Shown here: piece by piece, positions 17,218-27,267 of the stretch | Position numbering within the stretch: position 1 is the first letter of the stretch | Layout of the letters: each line of letters starts with the position of its first letter | Assembly: GCA_965262565.1 (NCBI GenBank) | Contig: CBDHFQ010000007.1 | Location: 434,001 to 498,000, forward strand | Direction of reading: 5' to 3' | Length of the DNA stretch: 64,000 nt | DNA from: CBDHFQ01 sp965262565 | Lineage (GTDB): Bacteria > Bacteroidota > Bacteroidia > J057 | Made by a program: the position numbers and the translations under genes | Notes under the pieces: generated by a model | Seen by the model: only the letters and a program-made list of their open reading frames with translations | Databases searched by the model: none | What the model was told of the DNA's origin: nothing

Positions 17218-18330
17218 ATGAGACGGATATATGTCAGCCTAAAGCAGGGGGTTCAGAATTTGATCGTGCTGGTGTTAGGGATCATAGTTGCCTTAGTGCT
17301 TACGGAGATGTTCCTGATCATTTTCCATCCTTTTCCCTTTCGGCAAAAAGGAAACAGAATCGTTCTCCCTGCTAACATGAGCATGGAATATTACAATCAT
17401 CGGCTTCCAGGGCTTGATGATACCATTATCCACACGAAAAATCTCCTTGGATTCAGGGGGCCGGCCATACCACCTGATAAAGATCGATGGACTTCCATTA
17501 TTGCTGTAGGAGGAAGTACAACTGAGTGTTTTTATTTATCTGATGGCAAGGATTGGCCTGCCATCTTGGGAAAAAAGCTCAAGCAATTTCACCCATATGT
17601 ATGGATCAATAATGCAGGACTCGATGGACACTCGACATTCGGACACCATATTTTACTAGATGATTATATCGGTAAGTTACATCCAGACATTATTCTTTAT
17701 ATGCTGGGATGCAACGAATTAGAACGAAAAGACCTGAGTGATTTTGATCGATCCCTATTGAAAGAGGGCACCAATTGGAAAACTTATCTCGAAAATCATA
17801 GCGAAGTAGTTAGTTTGTTTATCAATTTTAAAGGTCTTTTTCAGGCTAGAAAGCTGAACTTATCACATGCTCCTGCAGATATTAGGGAATTACCTTTATT
17901 GAATGCTGTTCCACACCAAGAGATTCGTAACTCGCTTGCATATCATATCCCTTATAGCTTACAATATGCAGATCGCCTTAGAAGTTTAATGCTGAAAACT
18001 AAGCAAGAGGGAATCGAACCGGTCCTAATCACTCAGCCCAGTCTAGTTGGAGAAGGAACGGATGATGCTACAGGAATAAATCTGGCAAAACTAGATTATT
18101 GCCATCCTCTGGGTGGACAGGGATATTGGGAGATCCTCGAAATGTATAATGAAGTTAGTAGGCAAGTGGCCCAAGAACTCGATGTCATGCTCATTGACCT
18201 GGCCCAAGAAATGCCTAAATCTTCTATTCTTTTTTACGATTGCCTCCACTTTACCAATGAAGGGTCGGAAGTAGTGGCTCAACTGGTATTCAATAAGCTA
18301 AATGAAATAATAGATGATTACCCGCCTTAG
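17218..18330 (+). CDS. SGNH/GDSL-family hydrolase, membrane anchored
   Basis: A 370-residue protein with an N-terminal transmembrane segment (about residues 13-33) and an SGNH hydrolase domain. Block I is IAVGGSTTECFYLSDGKDWP (Ser nucleophile), block III is LGCNELE (Asn), and block V is YDCLHFTNEGSEVVA (Asp and His). The family includes lipases, acyltransferases and carbohydrate esterases. Here the domain faces outward, so deacylation of envelope or environmental polysaccharide is plausible. It starts 4 bases before the end of a 33-codon reading frame I do not trust. The next gene is convergent. Confidence 0.87.
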   Translation: MRRIYVSLKQGVQNLIVLVLGIIVALVLTEMFLIIFHPFPFRQKGNRIVLPANMSMEYYNHRLPGLDDTIIHTKNLLGFRGPAIPPDKDRWTSIIAVGGSTTECFYLSDGKDWPAILGKKLKQFHPYVWINNAGLDGHSTFGHHILLDDYIGKLHPDIILYMLGCNELERKDLSDFDRSLLKEGTNWKTYLENHSEVVSLFINFKGLFQARKLNLSHAPADIRELPLLNAVPHQEIRNSLAYHIPYSLQYADRLRSLMLKTKQEGIEPVLITQPSLVGEGTDDATGINLAKLDYCHPLGGQGYWEILEMYNEVSRQVAQELDVMLIDLAQEMPKSSILFYDCLHFTNEGSEVVAQLVFNKLNEIIDDYPP

Positions 18331-18352
18331 CATTTATTTATTTACAAATGAG

Positions 18353-19336
18353 CTATTCCTGATGTCCTGCGTAATCCATTTGATAGGTAGAAAAACTGGT
18401 CGCAGTAGGAAAGTTCTCTGGAATGGGAATCGTAACCTCACCTGTGGCTGCCCACTCTGTCCCTCTTTGGATTAATGTGGCAAATCCTACACACTCCATG
18501 GCTGCTATGGGCTCTTCATCTTGTTGGCCCGCATGTCCCAGGGTTGTATGGAATACGCGTCCTTTCCCATATTGAATCGTCATGGCTACTGTTTCGTGAT
18601 CTCCGCTTCCTCCTTTCATGGTAGAATCTGAATAGGCAGTCGCCAGCACTTCCAAATTTTTAGCAGGACCACGCATGTGGGTATATATTTCATCATAAGG
18701 ATGCATCCATTGATCAGGCATTCCCTTCATTATGGGATGTTCTGGAGCACGTGTAACCACCGGAAAATCCTGTTTGGGTGGATGCCTCGGATCGCCCCCA
18801 TCTAATCTATGTACGGCTTTTCCATCTTGCCAAATAACCGCAGGTCCAGTAGCTACGGTTCTGCCAGCCCAGCCTCCTACCCCTATCATTTCATTAAAGG
18901 CTTCCCACTCTGGAAAACCGTTATTCGTAGCATGTTGAATTACTAATCCCCCTCCATTTTCAACAAATGCTTCAAAAGACCTCTTTGTTTCTTCCGGCCA
19001 TTCTGCCTGCATCTCTTCTTCCTTCAACCAGTTACCATCATCATAAATTAGGACAACTACATCATAAGCATCCCAATCAGCCTTAAATGCAGCTTTTTCT
19101 TCAGGGACATCAGAACAAATAATTACATCGGTATCAAAAATGCCAGCAGCATCCAAATGCCTTTTTATGGGATCACTCGTCTTTTGCCAGCTATGATACT
19201 TCGTTGCTACGCCCGTCAATAACATAACCTTAATCGGTTGGCGGTTTTGAGAGATTAAACTGAAGGAAATCAAGCTACTCACAAGAAGTAGGCAGAAAGT
19301 TCGCAAAGGAGTTACGTAGAAAGTATGTAGCGTCAT
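18353..19336 (-). CDS. ThuA-domain protein, secreted
   Basis: A 327-residue exported protein of the ThuA family (trehalose utilisation A, class I glutamine-amidotransferase-like fold). After a signal peptide (FCLLLVSSLISFS) it reads IKVMLLTGVATKYHSWQKTS, VVVLIYDDGNWL, GGGLVIQHATNNGFPEWEAF and KGRVFHTTLGHAGQ, all typical. In Bacteroidota ThuA proteins are usually fused to or encoded beside glycoside hydrolases or PQQ-like enzymes; here the gene is alone. The start at 19336 places the signal peptide at the N-terminus. An upstream ATG at 19408 is less likely. Confidence 0.9.
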   Translation of the reverse strand: MTLHTFYVTPLRTFCLLLVSSLISFSLISQNRQPIKVMLLTGVATKYHSWQKTSDPIKRHLDAAGIFDTDVIICSDVPEEKAAFKADWDAYDVVVLIYDDGNWLKEEEMQAEWPEETKRSFEAFVENGGGLVIQHATNNGFPEWEAFNEMIGVGGWAGRTVATGPAVIWQDGKAVHRLDGGDPRHPPKQDFPVVTRAPEHPIMKGMPDQWMHPYDEIYTHMRGPAKNLEVLATAYSDSTMKGGSGDHETVAMTIQYGKGRVFHTTLGHAGQQDEEPIAAMECVGFATLIQRGTEWAATGEVTIPIPENFPTATSFSTYQMDYAGHQE

Positions 19337-19528
19337 AGTCCTTTTAGTTAAATAAGGTAGTTCCACCATCAGAGTGTTGGTATAAGTAAGGTAATAAGTA
19401 TTATACAAAAATTGGTAGAAAATAGAGAAAAGAATATATCGTTATAAATTCAAGTAGCGAAGATTAGATATTTGAAAACAAGTATTGTAATTTCTTCGAA
19501 TATTTAATTAAACAAACCACTTTATAAT

Positions 19529-19906
19529 ATGAATAAAGCTGATTCACCTTTAATGATCTTGGTTGCGGGTCCTTATCGCTCCGGGACGAATGATGATCCC
19601 ATCTTGATTCAGAAAAATGTAGATGCTATGAATGAAATGGCCTATACCCTTTATCAATTGGGCCACTTGCCGGTATTAGGAGAATGGTTTGCTTTACCTC
19701 TAATAGAAACTGCGGGCTCAAAGGAAATGGGAGATGATATCTGGAACGAATTATTCCATCCAGTAGCCATCAGATTAATCAGCAAATGTGATATAGTGTT
19801 TAGAATAGGCGGCCCATCTAAAGGAGCTGATGAAATGGTTAGAATCGGAAAAGAGAAAGGAAAAAGGATCATCTACCAACTTGACGCTCTGAAAAAAGTA
19901 CTTTAA
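19529..19906 (+). CDS. Nucleoside 2-deoxyribosyltransferase-like protein (DUF4406-like)
   Basis: A 125-residue cytoplasmic protein. It starts with ILVAGPYRSGTNDDPILIQK, a Rossmann-like first strand seen in DUF4406 and nucleoside 2-deoxyribosyltransferases. It continues with AYTLYQLGHLPVLGEWFALP and CDIVFRIGGPSKGADEM. Those enzymes exchange nucleobases on deoxyribose. Here the family match is clear but substrate and activity are unproven. It lies between two minus-strand genes. Confidence 0.75.
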   Translation: MNKADSPLMILVAGPYRSGTNDDPILIQKNVDAMNEMAYTLYQLGHLPVLGEWFALPLIETAGSKEMGDDIWNELFHPVAIRLISKCDIVFRIGGPSKGADEMVRIGKEKGKRIIYQLDALKKVL

Positions 19907-19989
19907 CATCTTAACTTAACTAGTTCATTAGGAAGCTGAAGCATAGATAATTTTCATCTCACCTTCACTTTCATCGAGTTAACCTCAGC

Positions 19990-21981
19990 TTAGCGGAACA
20001 TATCCAGCATAAATCGAGTTCTTAAAATCCCTTGCAAATCCTCAATTGTTCTGAATGCAGTCTTTAATGTCTTTTGCTCAATCTTATTTAACGACTTGGG
20101 ATTCACATACCTCCCCGAATTCTGATGCTCAAATCCAGTTAGCGCTCTGCGGCGAACCATCAAATCATAAGCAGTTTCAGCCTCCTCAAATAATAATTTA
20201 TTCTGTGGTTCCAACTCACTCAAGTGCTTGAATCTTTGAGAAGTATTAGTAATGTGTAAGGCTTTATGATCTAGGATCAATACACGAGCAGCATCAGCTA
20301 GGGGCATCATCCCCCTCAGTTTAATATCCAATTTATCTTTTTGATCACCACTTCTTTCTACCACGAATTGCTTAAAGAAACTCAAAGGAGGAGGATTGGA
20401 TATGGCATTTTTGGCTAGAAAATTGATAAACCCAGGCTCCTTTTCCTTTTCTTCGTACAGATGTTGGTGTAATTGATCCGCCAGAGAAGTGTCCCCATAT
20501 ACTGCACGAAAATCAAAGAAGATCGTACTATGCATCAAGGCCTTTGGTTCTGGAGTTCGTATCCATTGGCTGAAATGGGCTTTCCATCCTTTCAAAGGTT
20601 GATTCCATGTAGGGTTGCTGGCCATAATTTCTCCGGGACAATGCGCAAAACCGCTTAGTTCCAGGATATCAGTTACAGATTTACCCAACTTCAAAAAATA
20701 CTCCTTAGCATAATCTGCTAATTCTTCTGGAGGATCCTGATAAAGAATTGCATTATCCTGATCCGTTTGCAGGATTTGTTCTTCTCTCCCTTCACTTCCT
20801 AATGATAGCCAACAAAAAGTAAGATCGGGGGGCATTAGTCCCTCCTGATGAAGTTGCTGTTGGCTTAATTGTATCGCTTTATTAATCAGTACATCATTTA
20901 GTGCGGTAATGGTCTGGGTGATAAACTCCAGCGACAATTCCTGTTTAAGATATACCCGTATAATTTCAGTAGCTCTTAACCGAATCTCAGCTAATTGTCG
21001 ACGGTCAATAGCCTTCACCATTTTCTTGGCTAAGACCGCTGGGTTATTGCCCTGACTTACCAGCACATCGTGTTCGGAAACGATGCCTACTACCGCAGTA
21101 TCTGGCGTTCCATCTTCCGTTATAACGATATGTCGCACATGATGGCGGATCATATGTAACAGAACAGTAGCGACCGAGACTTCTTTAGGAAGGGTAAAGA
21201 CAGGAGAACTCATAATGCGATGGATAGGCTCACCGATCTCAAATAGGCCCGTACATACCTTCCGAGACATATCTGACTGAGTGACAATTCCTTGAGGCAA
21301 TCTATCTTCGCTAATAACAACAATAGAGTCCACCCTATCCGCTGCCATCTTTTTCGCTGCTACTTTTACAGAGCAGTCTTTCGTGCAGTGAACTACCCGT
21401 TCAATGGGCTTAATGGTCATTACATCTTCCTCCCGAAAGAAGCCGGGAGCTTTCGGAGTGGACAGAAGTGAGGTGCTTGAAAATATATGTGAGACTGAAT
21501 GAGCTGTCTGTGGAGTTTCAGCTCTTACAATGGTATGGCCGGAAGCGTATCCAGCGGCATAATACATCGCTACACGGGGATACTTTGAAAGTATTTTTTC
21601 AACGGGATTTCTTGAAAAGACAAATATAAGTGCTTCCCCAACCACTCTGGCTGATAAGCTATATGGATTATTCGTCAAAAAAGATCGCATGCCAAAGGTA
21701 TCTCCTTCATCACATATATCTATTAGCCTGGTTTCTTGCTCGTTGGCCTCTAAAAAAAATTCTATCTTCCCTTTTTGAAGGATAAACATCATATCACCCG
21801 CTTTATCACCTTGCCTAAAAATATATTCCCCATCTCCATAGTATCTTATTCTGGCCTTTCCTGCAAATGGCTCCAATGCTTCTCTGGGAAGAAAGGAAAA
21901 TGGAGGATGTAGTGCTAAAAAATCTGCTGTTCGCGTTTGAAGACTTCTGGATATATAATTTTCTTTTCCCGACTCTACCAA
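19990..21981 (-). CDS. cNMP-binding/CBS-pair/DUF294 nucleotidyltransferase-like protein
   Basis: A 663-residue cytoplasmic multi-domain protein. Residues about 15-135 are a cyclic-nucleotide-binding domain (YIFRQGDKAGDMMFILQKGK), 190-330 a CBS pair (VHCTKDCSVKVAAKKMAADR, HIVITEDG), and 360-490 the DUF294 nucleotidyltransferase (WLSLGSEGREEQILQTDQDN, with both Asp present), followed by a DUF294 C-terminal helical domain. Such proteins are widespread and thought to be signal-controlled nucleotidyltransferases, but no target is known. It is divergent from the AsmA-like gene with 135 bases between starts. Confidence 0.92.
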   Translation of the reverse strand: MVESGKENYISRSLQTRTADFLALHPPFSFLPREALEPFAGKARIRYYGDGEYIFRQGDKAGDMMFILQKGKIEFFLEANEQETRLIDICDEGDTFGMRSFLTNNPYSLSARVVGEALIFVFSRNPVEKILSKYPRVAMYYAAGYASGHTIVRAETPQTAHSVSHIFSSTSLLSTPKAPGFFREEDVMTIKPIERVVHCTKDCSVKVAAKKMAADRVDSIVVISEDRLPQGIVTQSDMSRKVCTGLFEIGEPIHRIMSSPVFTLPKEVSVATVLLHMIRHHVRHIVITEDGTPDTAVVGIVSEHDVLVSQGNNPAVLAKKMVKAIDRRQLAEIRLRATEIIRVYLKQELSLEFITQTITALNDVLINKAIQLSQQQLHQEGLMPPDLTFCWLSLGSEGREEQILQTDQDNAILYQDPPEELADYAKEYFLKLGKSVTDILELSGFAHCPGEIMASNPTWNQPLKGWKAHFSQWIRTPEPKALMHSTIFFDFRAVYGDTSLADQLHQHLYEEKEKEPGFINFLAKNAISNPPPLSFFKQFVVERSGDQKDKLDIKLRGMMPLADAARVLILDHKALHITNTSQRFKHLSELEPQNKLLFEEAETAYDLMVRRRALTGFEHQNSGRYVNPKSLNKIEQKTLKTAFRTIEDLQGILRTRFMLDMFR

Positions 21982-22116
21982 ATCTATAGGATTAAAGTGA
22001 AATTATGTCTTTTACTTTTCCAAAATACAGAAAATAAGTTCTCTCTTATTTTATTTCCGAACAAATTATGCGAAATTTCCTATAAGCTAAAAGAGACCAG
22101 AAGGTACTTTATCTAT

Positions 22117-25100
22117 ATGGCATATCATCGCCTTTTGAAATGGGGTTTAGGAGTTATTCTATTTCTGTTTATTATTCTCCAGGCTATTATATTATTCTGG
22201 ATTAATCCGGTGATAGAAAGAGGGTTGACTGAGTTGGTTTCTAAGGGCTCTAAAGGTGCTTATCAACTGTCTTCCGTAAAGGTGAACCTGAGATTATTAA
22301 CAGGTAATCTCATCTTATCTGATCTCCTGTTGGAACCCGACTCCATTATATTTACAGCTTCTGATAGCAACACTACAGGAGTTTTTTCTCAATTTTCTGT
22401 GAATATTCCCCGGTTCAGCATTAGGAACCTCAATTATCGAAAGCTATGGTATAAAGATGTTTTAGACATTCAAAAAATTTCTTTACATACACCTGAAATA
22501 ACGTATGAAAAGCGGGATGAATCTCCGGTAACATCCACCAGCAATAAGATTAACCTAGATTCCAATTTGAGAGATTCGCTGAAAAATTTTGATCTATATT
22601 CCTATATATCTCCTTTGTTCAAAGGAGTGAGTATAAATCAAATTTTATTGGAAGATGGAATTTTTCGATATCGACATACACTGGACTACTCTTCACTCGA
22701 TGAGAATAAACTTTCCATTGATCGAATTTATTTAAATATTGAGCAGTTTTACTTAGACTCTATTACACAGGTGATTGCAGAAAGGCCCTTTTTCGCTAAA
22801 AAGGTAGATATAAGTATTGGAGTATCGGATTATTCGTGGATATTGCCGGATAGCACTTATAAAATCGAAGCAGAAACACTTTCCTTTTCTTCTGATTCTC
22901 AATTAATCAATGCCTACGGCCTGTCTTTTCACCCTATTCTTGACGTGTTACGCCCTGCGCAGGAAGGAAAAGAACCCAGATCGGCCTTATTAGGTATTGA
23001 CATACCTAACTTGATGTGCAGAGGACTAAATTTAGAGGAGATCATTTATGAAAGACGCATTTTATTGGATCACATCCGAATTCAGGAGCCTAATATCTAT
23101 TTATTAAAAGGAGAGAAACGAGATCCTTTCCTCCAGAAGAGCTTCCCAGATCCCTATGATTGGATTATTCCATTCGCTGATTCTTTAACCATACAGCAAA
23201 TTTCTGTTCAAAAGGGTAATTTCAATATTATTCGCCAACTTCAAGATTCTGCCAGTGCCATTTTTGCTAAGGAAATCACTGCCTTTCTCTCAGAGGTTAG
23301 AATTGACTCATTGTCCCGAACTCGAAAAAATCATTTACTTTTTAGTAAGGATCTAACCGTCCAGATGAAGAATTTCGGTTTTAGATCCAAAGATGAAGCG
23401 TATCTTATGCGAGGAGATTCAGCCCATTTTTCTTTGTCAGATAAACATGCGTTACTTAGCAATTTTTGGTTAATTCCCCAATATCTTAAAGAAGAGGACA
23501 GGATTGAGGCTCATGTTCCTTCGGTAGAGCTTGTGGGAGTGGATCCTTTGCAAGTATGGAGGGAAGGAATTCTGGCACTGGATAGTTTGATCGTCCTCAT
23601 GCCGGAAGTAAGTTATACCCAATACCCGGGAATAGGGGGACCACACCTCATAGGGGATTCTACTGTAACCAAGAAGTCGGAATCTTCTATTGACAAATAT
23701 TTGACTGACGTAAATTTGAATCATTTTAAATTGGTTAGTGGAACGTTCTACTTGAATGATGTCAGAACTATTCCAAGTCAGGAATTTCAGGCACATAATA
23801 TTAATCTCAGCGTCAATGATCTTCAATTGGAGGACCTGGTGCAGTTAGATAGAAGATATCCCTTTCGTGCTTCTGATATTGCCTATGATGTCTATATCAG
23901 AGATTATCGTTTGACCTTACCTGATAGCAGTTATTCCATAAATCTTGATCAACTATACATCTCTTCCAAAGAAAATGTGGTGAAAGCAGATACGGTATCT
24001 ATTTATCCGGTAAGGAAAGAATTTCCCGATAGTAATCAGTTTAACATTCTTATCCCCAATTTAATTCTTAGTGGGATTGACCTGGAAAAAGTATATAAGA
24101 CCAGAAGAATAGATGTAGATAGCGTATGGATTCTTTTTCCAGGGGTTGTCCAACAATCCATTGTAGATGTACTCACCAAAGACAGTTCTCTTCAGGAAGG
24201 ATCCAGCTTAAAAAAACCCACCGACATAGATTTATTTCAGCATATTGAACCTTATCTGGAATATATTAAAATTGATTACCTAACAGCATATCAGGCTAAT
24301 TTTCAACAAAATAAACTGGTAACAGGGAATAAAGTACCTTCTCCAGTATATCCCATCCTCAACTTAACTTTTCACCATTTTTTGTTGGATTCTTCTGCCC
24401 ACATATCTCCCGAACATATGTTTTATGCTGAAGACATAGAAATCGAGATAGAAGATTACACCTTCCCATTGGCAGATAGTGTGCATGAATTAGGAATTAG
24501 AGGTTTTTCCTATTCTACAGAAGCACAATCCCTGTATATCGATTCTATTGTCGTCCATCCCAAAGCGGATACGATGAGCGAATTATCCCTACATATAGAT
24601 CTACCCAAAACTTATATAGAAAGCATAAACCTGTACGATATTTGGGAATACAAAATTGCTCATCTTTCCTGTATAACAATCGATGCACCTAATATATCTG
24701 CGAACATACATTCCGAATCATTAAGGAGTCAACATGCTACCTCTGAGGTATCTGGTGAATCGCTAAATCGACCTTCTGCCCTTCCCCTTGAATCAGAAAG
24801 TAAGGTAGCTGCTGATTCTCTTCCCAAGATCGATTTGTATAAACTCATTCATCCCTATTTATATGAATTAACTATTGATACTTTTCTAATTGAGGATGGT
24901 AGAATTACGTTACACGATGATGATCATAGATTTGAGGATGTATATGCCAGAGATATCGTTTTCAGTATTACAGAATTTGAGGTGGATTCTATAGCGCATG
25001 AAATTACAGACAGGCCGTTTTATGCAAATGATATTTCGTTAGGATTTGATATTCAAGAGTACACATTAACCCTTCCTGACAGTTCCTATCAAATAAGGCT

Positions 25101-26625
25101 CAAAGATATTGGAATTACTACTGCAGATTCCATGCTATATGCGGATGAGGTTGCCTTAATTCCCATGTCTTCGACAGACGAAGCAGCAGTAAAAGGATCA
25201 TTGACATTAGATAGGGTTCAATTGGAGGGGCTTAATCCTACAGAGTTGTATTTCGATCGAATTCTTCATCTGGACAGGTTTCGGCTTATCAGCCCTGAAA
25301 TTAACATCCAATTGCAACGGGAAAGAGATCCTGACAAAAAGCAAGGATGGGGAGAAGGAGTAAGATTCAAAGATATTGTCAAAAATGATCCTTATGAGAG
25401 ACTGGTATCTCCCTTCCTCCGTAGTATATCTTTAAACGAAATCGTTATAGAGGAGGGGAGGGTTGAGGTAACGACTGTCGCTGATAAGCAGTTGCTTTTC
25501 CCAAAACTCAATCTAACCGCCTATCAATTTGTATTGGATAAAAATGCTTATGATCAACTGGAAAATTCCTTCTTTTTTGCTGAAGATCTGGAACTCTCAT
25601 TATTCGATTACGAAATACCGCTGCCTGATACTGCCATGTATCAAATTAAAGCGGATGAGATATATCTTTCCAGTAGGACGAATAATATGGCGGTAAATAG
25701 ATTCCAGGTAATCCCCAAGTATTCTAAAGCAGATTTTGCTGCCAAAAAAGGAGTAAGTGTAGATAGATTCGATGTTGAGAACAGTCGGATGGAAGTGAGA
25801 GGGCTGGATGTCAAAAGGCTGTTTAAACAAAAAGGAATAAAAGCAGAAAAAGTCCATCTGATCAATCCCGATTTATATGTATATAAGAATAAAAACTACC
25901 CTTTTCCAGATTATAAACGCCCTGAGTTACCCACAACTTCTTTAAGAAATTTAGAAGTTCCCCTGACCATTGATACTGTTCTTGTCTCTTCTGCCCAAAT
26001 CCGTTATGATGAACAAGTACCAGATGCTGATACAGTAGGATATTTCACCTTAGATGAACTGGATATTGACATTTTTCATATAAGTAACGAACCTGATTAT
26101 CATCAGCGCTATCCGGTAGCAAAGGTCAATGGACAAGGAATAATGCTGAATGAAGCCAGCATGGACGTTTCTATCACCTGGCCCTTAAAGGATACTTCTA
26201 ACCACCATTATTTTAGCGCTAAAGTAGGTGCATTTCCTGGCAAAACCCTAAATGCACTCATAGAGCCAATCGTTTTTGTCCGTATTTCTGATGGATATAT
26301 CAATAAGATTACCATGGATTTTGAGGCTAATAACCAAAGCAGTAAAGGGAAAATGAGAATGTACTATGATGATTTAAAAATAGCCCTGATGGATCATCAA
26401 ACGCATCAAAGTGGATTCGACGAAAAATTGGGATCTGCTATTGCGAATGCCTTTGTGGTAAGAAAGAGAAATCCCAAGCACCGAATCCTCAGGGTAGGAA
26501 AGATTGAATTTGAGCGAGAAATCCAAAAAGCCTTCATTACTTACTGGGTCAAATCGATCGTAGAAGGCTTAAAATCCAGTGTTGGATTGACGGGAGCTGA
26601 TATAAAGATTAGGCAATACGAATAA
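22117..26625 (+). CDS. Giant AsmA-like envelope protein with six repeated modules
   Basis: A 1502-residue protein with one N-terminal transmembrane segment (about residues 10-30) and a huge extracytoplasmic part. The segment after the membrane helix (LTELVSKGSKGAYQLSSVKV, then LLTGNLILSDLLLEPD) resembles AsmA/DUF748-type proteins. The rest is six modules, each about 180-200 residues: a strand set ending in an L-P-D-S-x-Y element (coding positions near 22840, 23380, 23915, 24470, 25070, 25615; the second is degenerate), then a G-[LVI]-[DN]-x-x-x-[VIL]-[YWF]-x-x-[RK] segment and a P-[EN]-[IVL] strand. AsmA/TamB/YhdP proteins are known repeating-beta-groove lipid bridges; a similar role here is inference. 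The ATG at 22117 begins right before the membrane helix. Confidence 0.75.
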   Translation: MAYHRLLKWGLGVILFLFIILQAIILFWINPVIERGLTELVSKGSKGAYQLSSVKVNLRLLTGNLILSDLLLEPDSIIFTASDSNTTGVFSQFSVNIPRFSIRNLNYRKLWYKDVLDIQKISLHTPEITYEKRDESPVTSTSNKINLDSNLRDSLKNFDLYSYISPLFKGVSINQILLEDGIFRYRHTLDYSSLDENKLSIDRIYLNIEQFYLDSITQVIAERPFFAKKVDISIGVSDYSWILPDSTYKIEAETLSFSSDSQLINAYGLSFHPILDVLRPAQEGKEPRSALLGIDIPNLMCRGLNLEEIIYERRILLDHIRIQEPNIYLLKGEKRDPFLQKSFPDPYDWIIPFADSLTIQQISVQKGNFNIIRQLQDSASAIFAKEITAFLSEVRIDSLSRTRKNHLLFSKDLTVQMKNFGFRSKDEAYLMRGDSAHFSLSDKHALLSNFWLIPQYLKEEDRIEAHVPSVELVGVDPLQVWREGILALDSLIVLMPEVSYTQYPGIGGPHLIGDSTVTKKSESSIDKYLTDVNLNHFKLVSGTFYLNDVRTIPSQEFQAHNINLSVNDLQLEDLVQLDRRYPFRASDIAYDVYIRDYRLTLPDSSYSINLDQLYISSKENVVKADTVSIYPVRKEFPDSNQFNILIPNLILSGIDLEKVYKTRRIDVDSVWILFPGVVQQSIVDVLTKDSSLQEGSSLKKPTDIDLFQHIEPYLEYIKIDYLTAYQANFQQNKLVTGNKVPSPVYPILNLTFHHFLLDSSAHISPEHMFYAEDIEIEIEDYTFPLADSVHELGIRGFSYSTEAQSLYIDSIVVHPKADTMSELSLHIDLPKTYIESINLYDIWEYKIAHLSCITIDAPNISANIHSESLRSQHATSEVSGESLNRPSALPLESESKVAADSLPKIDLYKLIHPYLYELTIDTFLIEDGRITLHDDDHRFEDVYARDIVFSITEFEVDSIAHEITDRPFYANDISLGFDIQEYTLTLPDSSYQIRLKDIGITTADSMLYADEVALIPMSSTDEAAVKGSLTLDRVQLEGLNPTELYFDRILHLDRFRLISPEINIQLQRERDPDKKQGWGEGVRFKDIVKNDPYERLVSPFLRSISLNEIVIEEGRVEVTTVADKQLLFPKLNLTAYQFVLDKNAYDQLENSFFFAEDLELSLFDYEIPLPDTAMYQIKADEIYLSSRTNNMAVNRFQVIPKYSKADFAAKKGVSVDRFDVENSRMEVRGLDVKRLFKQKGIKAEKVHLINPDLYVYKNKNYPFPDYKRPELPTTSLRNLEVPLTIDTVLVSSAQIRYDEQVPDADTVGYFTLDELDIDIFHISNEPDYHQRYPVAKVNGQGIMLNEASMDVSITWPLKDTSNHHYFSAKVGAFPGKTLNALIEPIVFVRISDGYINKITMDFEANNQSSKGKMRMYYDDLKIALMDHQTHQSGFDEKLGSAIANAFVVRKRNPKHRILRVGKIEFEREIQKAFITYWVKSIVEGLKSSVGLTGADIKIRQYE

Positions 26626-26653
26626 AAAAAGCAAGCGATAGGTTATCGCTTGC
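26624..26653 (-). terminator. Rho-independent terminator serving the minus-strand lipoprotein gene
   Basis: GCAAGCGATA (26631-26640) and TATCGCTTGC (26644-26653) form a perfect 10-base stem with a 3-base loop. On the minus strand a run of seven T follows (26624-26630). The same hairpin lies 5 bases after the stop of the AsmA-like gene on the plus strand, so it may act in both directions. Confidence 0.85.
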
Positions 26654-26715
26654 TCCTTGCTACTTTCCTCAAAAAAACTACACTCAACCACACAAAATGT
26701 AACTCTTATATATGT

Positions 26716-27267
26716 TTACTGTAAAATATTACTATCGTCAAATAATTCATCTATCATCCTTGTTCTGGTGCGTTGGTTGTAATTGTCAATGCAATCTTCC
26801 GTTCCACTTCTCATAATACTTTCACACGCTCCATTAGCCAAGGTTGTCTCATCATGATCTCTGAACAGAAAACAATGTCCTAATTCGTGGAATACAATCA
26901 TTTCCTTAAATAAGGGGGAAGAACGTTCCCAGAATTGTTCATCTATGGTAATTCGGTTGGGTTGGCGAAAGTTAAAATTACATCTTCCTGCTACATGACG
27001 TTCTTCGATTTCTTCGATAAATCCGGTGATGCCTGAAGCTTTCAAATCTACGTCAAATCCTCTAGCTCTACCTTCGTCTTCAAATTGTGCATAAAGGGAC
27101 CATAATTCTGGATCTACTCCCGGAAAGGTACGTTCGTTAGATGATTGATTCTGATTATTGTTTTCTGAAATAAGTTCATTTCCATCATTATCACAACCGG
27201 TAAACCAGGTTCCAGCACTCAAAAGAAATATGAGTGAAATATTGAAAAAACTACGATTTAAAAACAT
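26716..27267 (-). CDS. Putative metzincin-like metalloprotease, lipoprotein
   Basis: A 183-residue lipoprotein (lipobox TWFTGC, Cys25) with a low-complexity Asn/Glu linker (residues 34-47). The zinc motif IVFHELGHCFLFRDHDE gives H127, E128 and H131, with D137 or H138 as the third ligand. CESIMRSG 14 residues later resembles the Met-turn of metzincins. The overall size fits a minimal matrix-type peptidase. Function and substrate are unknown. A strong terminator follows at 26624. Confidence 0.72.
   Translation of the reverse strand: MFLNRSFFNISLIFLLSAGTWFTGCDNDGNELISENNNQNQSSNERTFPGVDPELWSLYAQFEDEGRARGFDVDLKASGITGFIEEIEERHVAGRCNFNFRQPNRITIDEQFWERSSPLFKEMIVFHELGHCFLFRDHDETTLANGACESIMRSGTEDCIDNYNQRTRTRMIDELFDDSNILQ

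Noticed and set aside
17123..17221. 33-codon frame ending in an ATGA overlap with the SGNH gene
   Set aside because: The overlap suggests a translationally coupled leader, but the peptide has no family or composition support.
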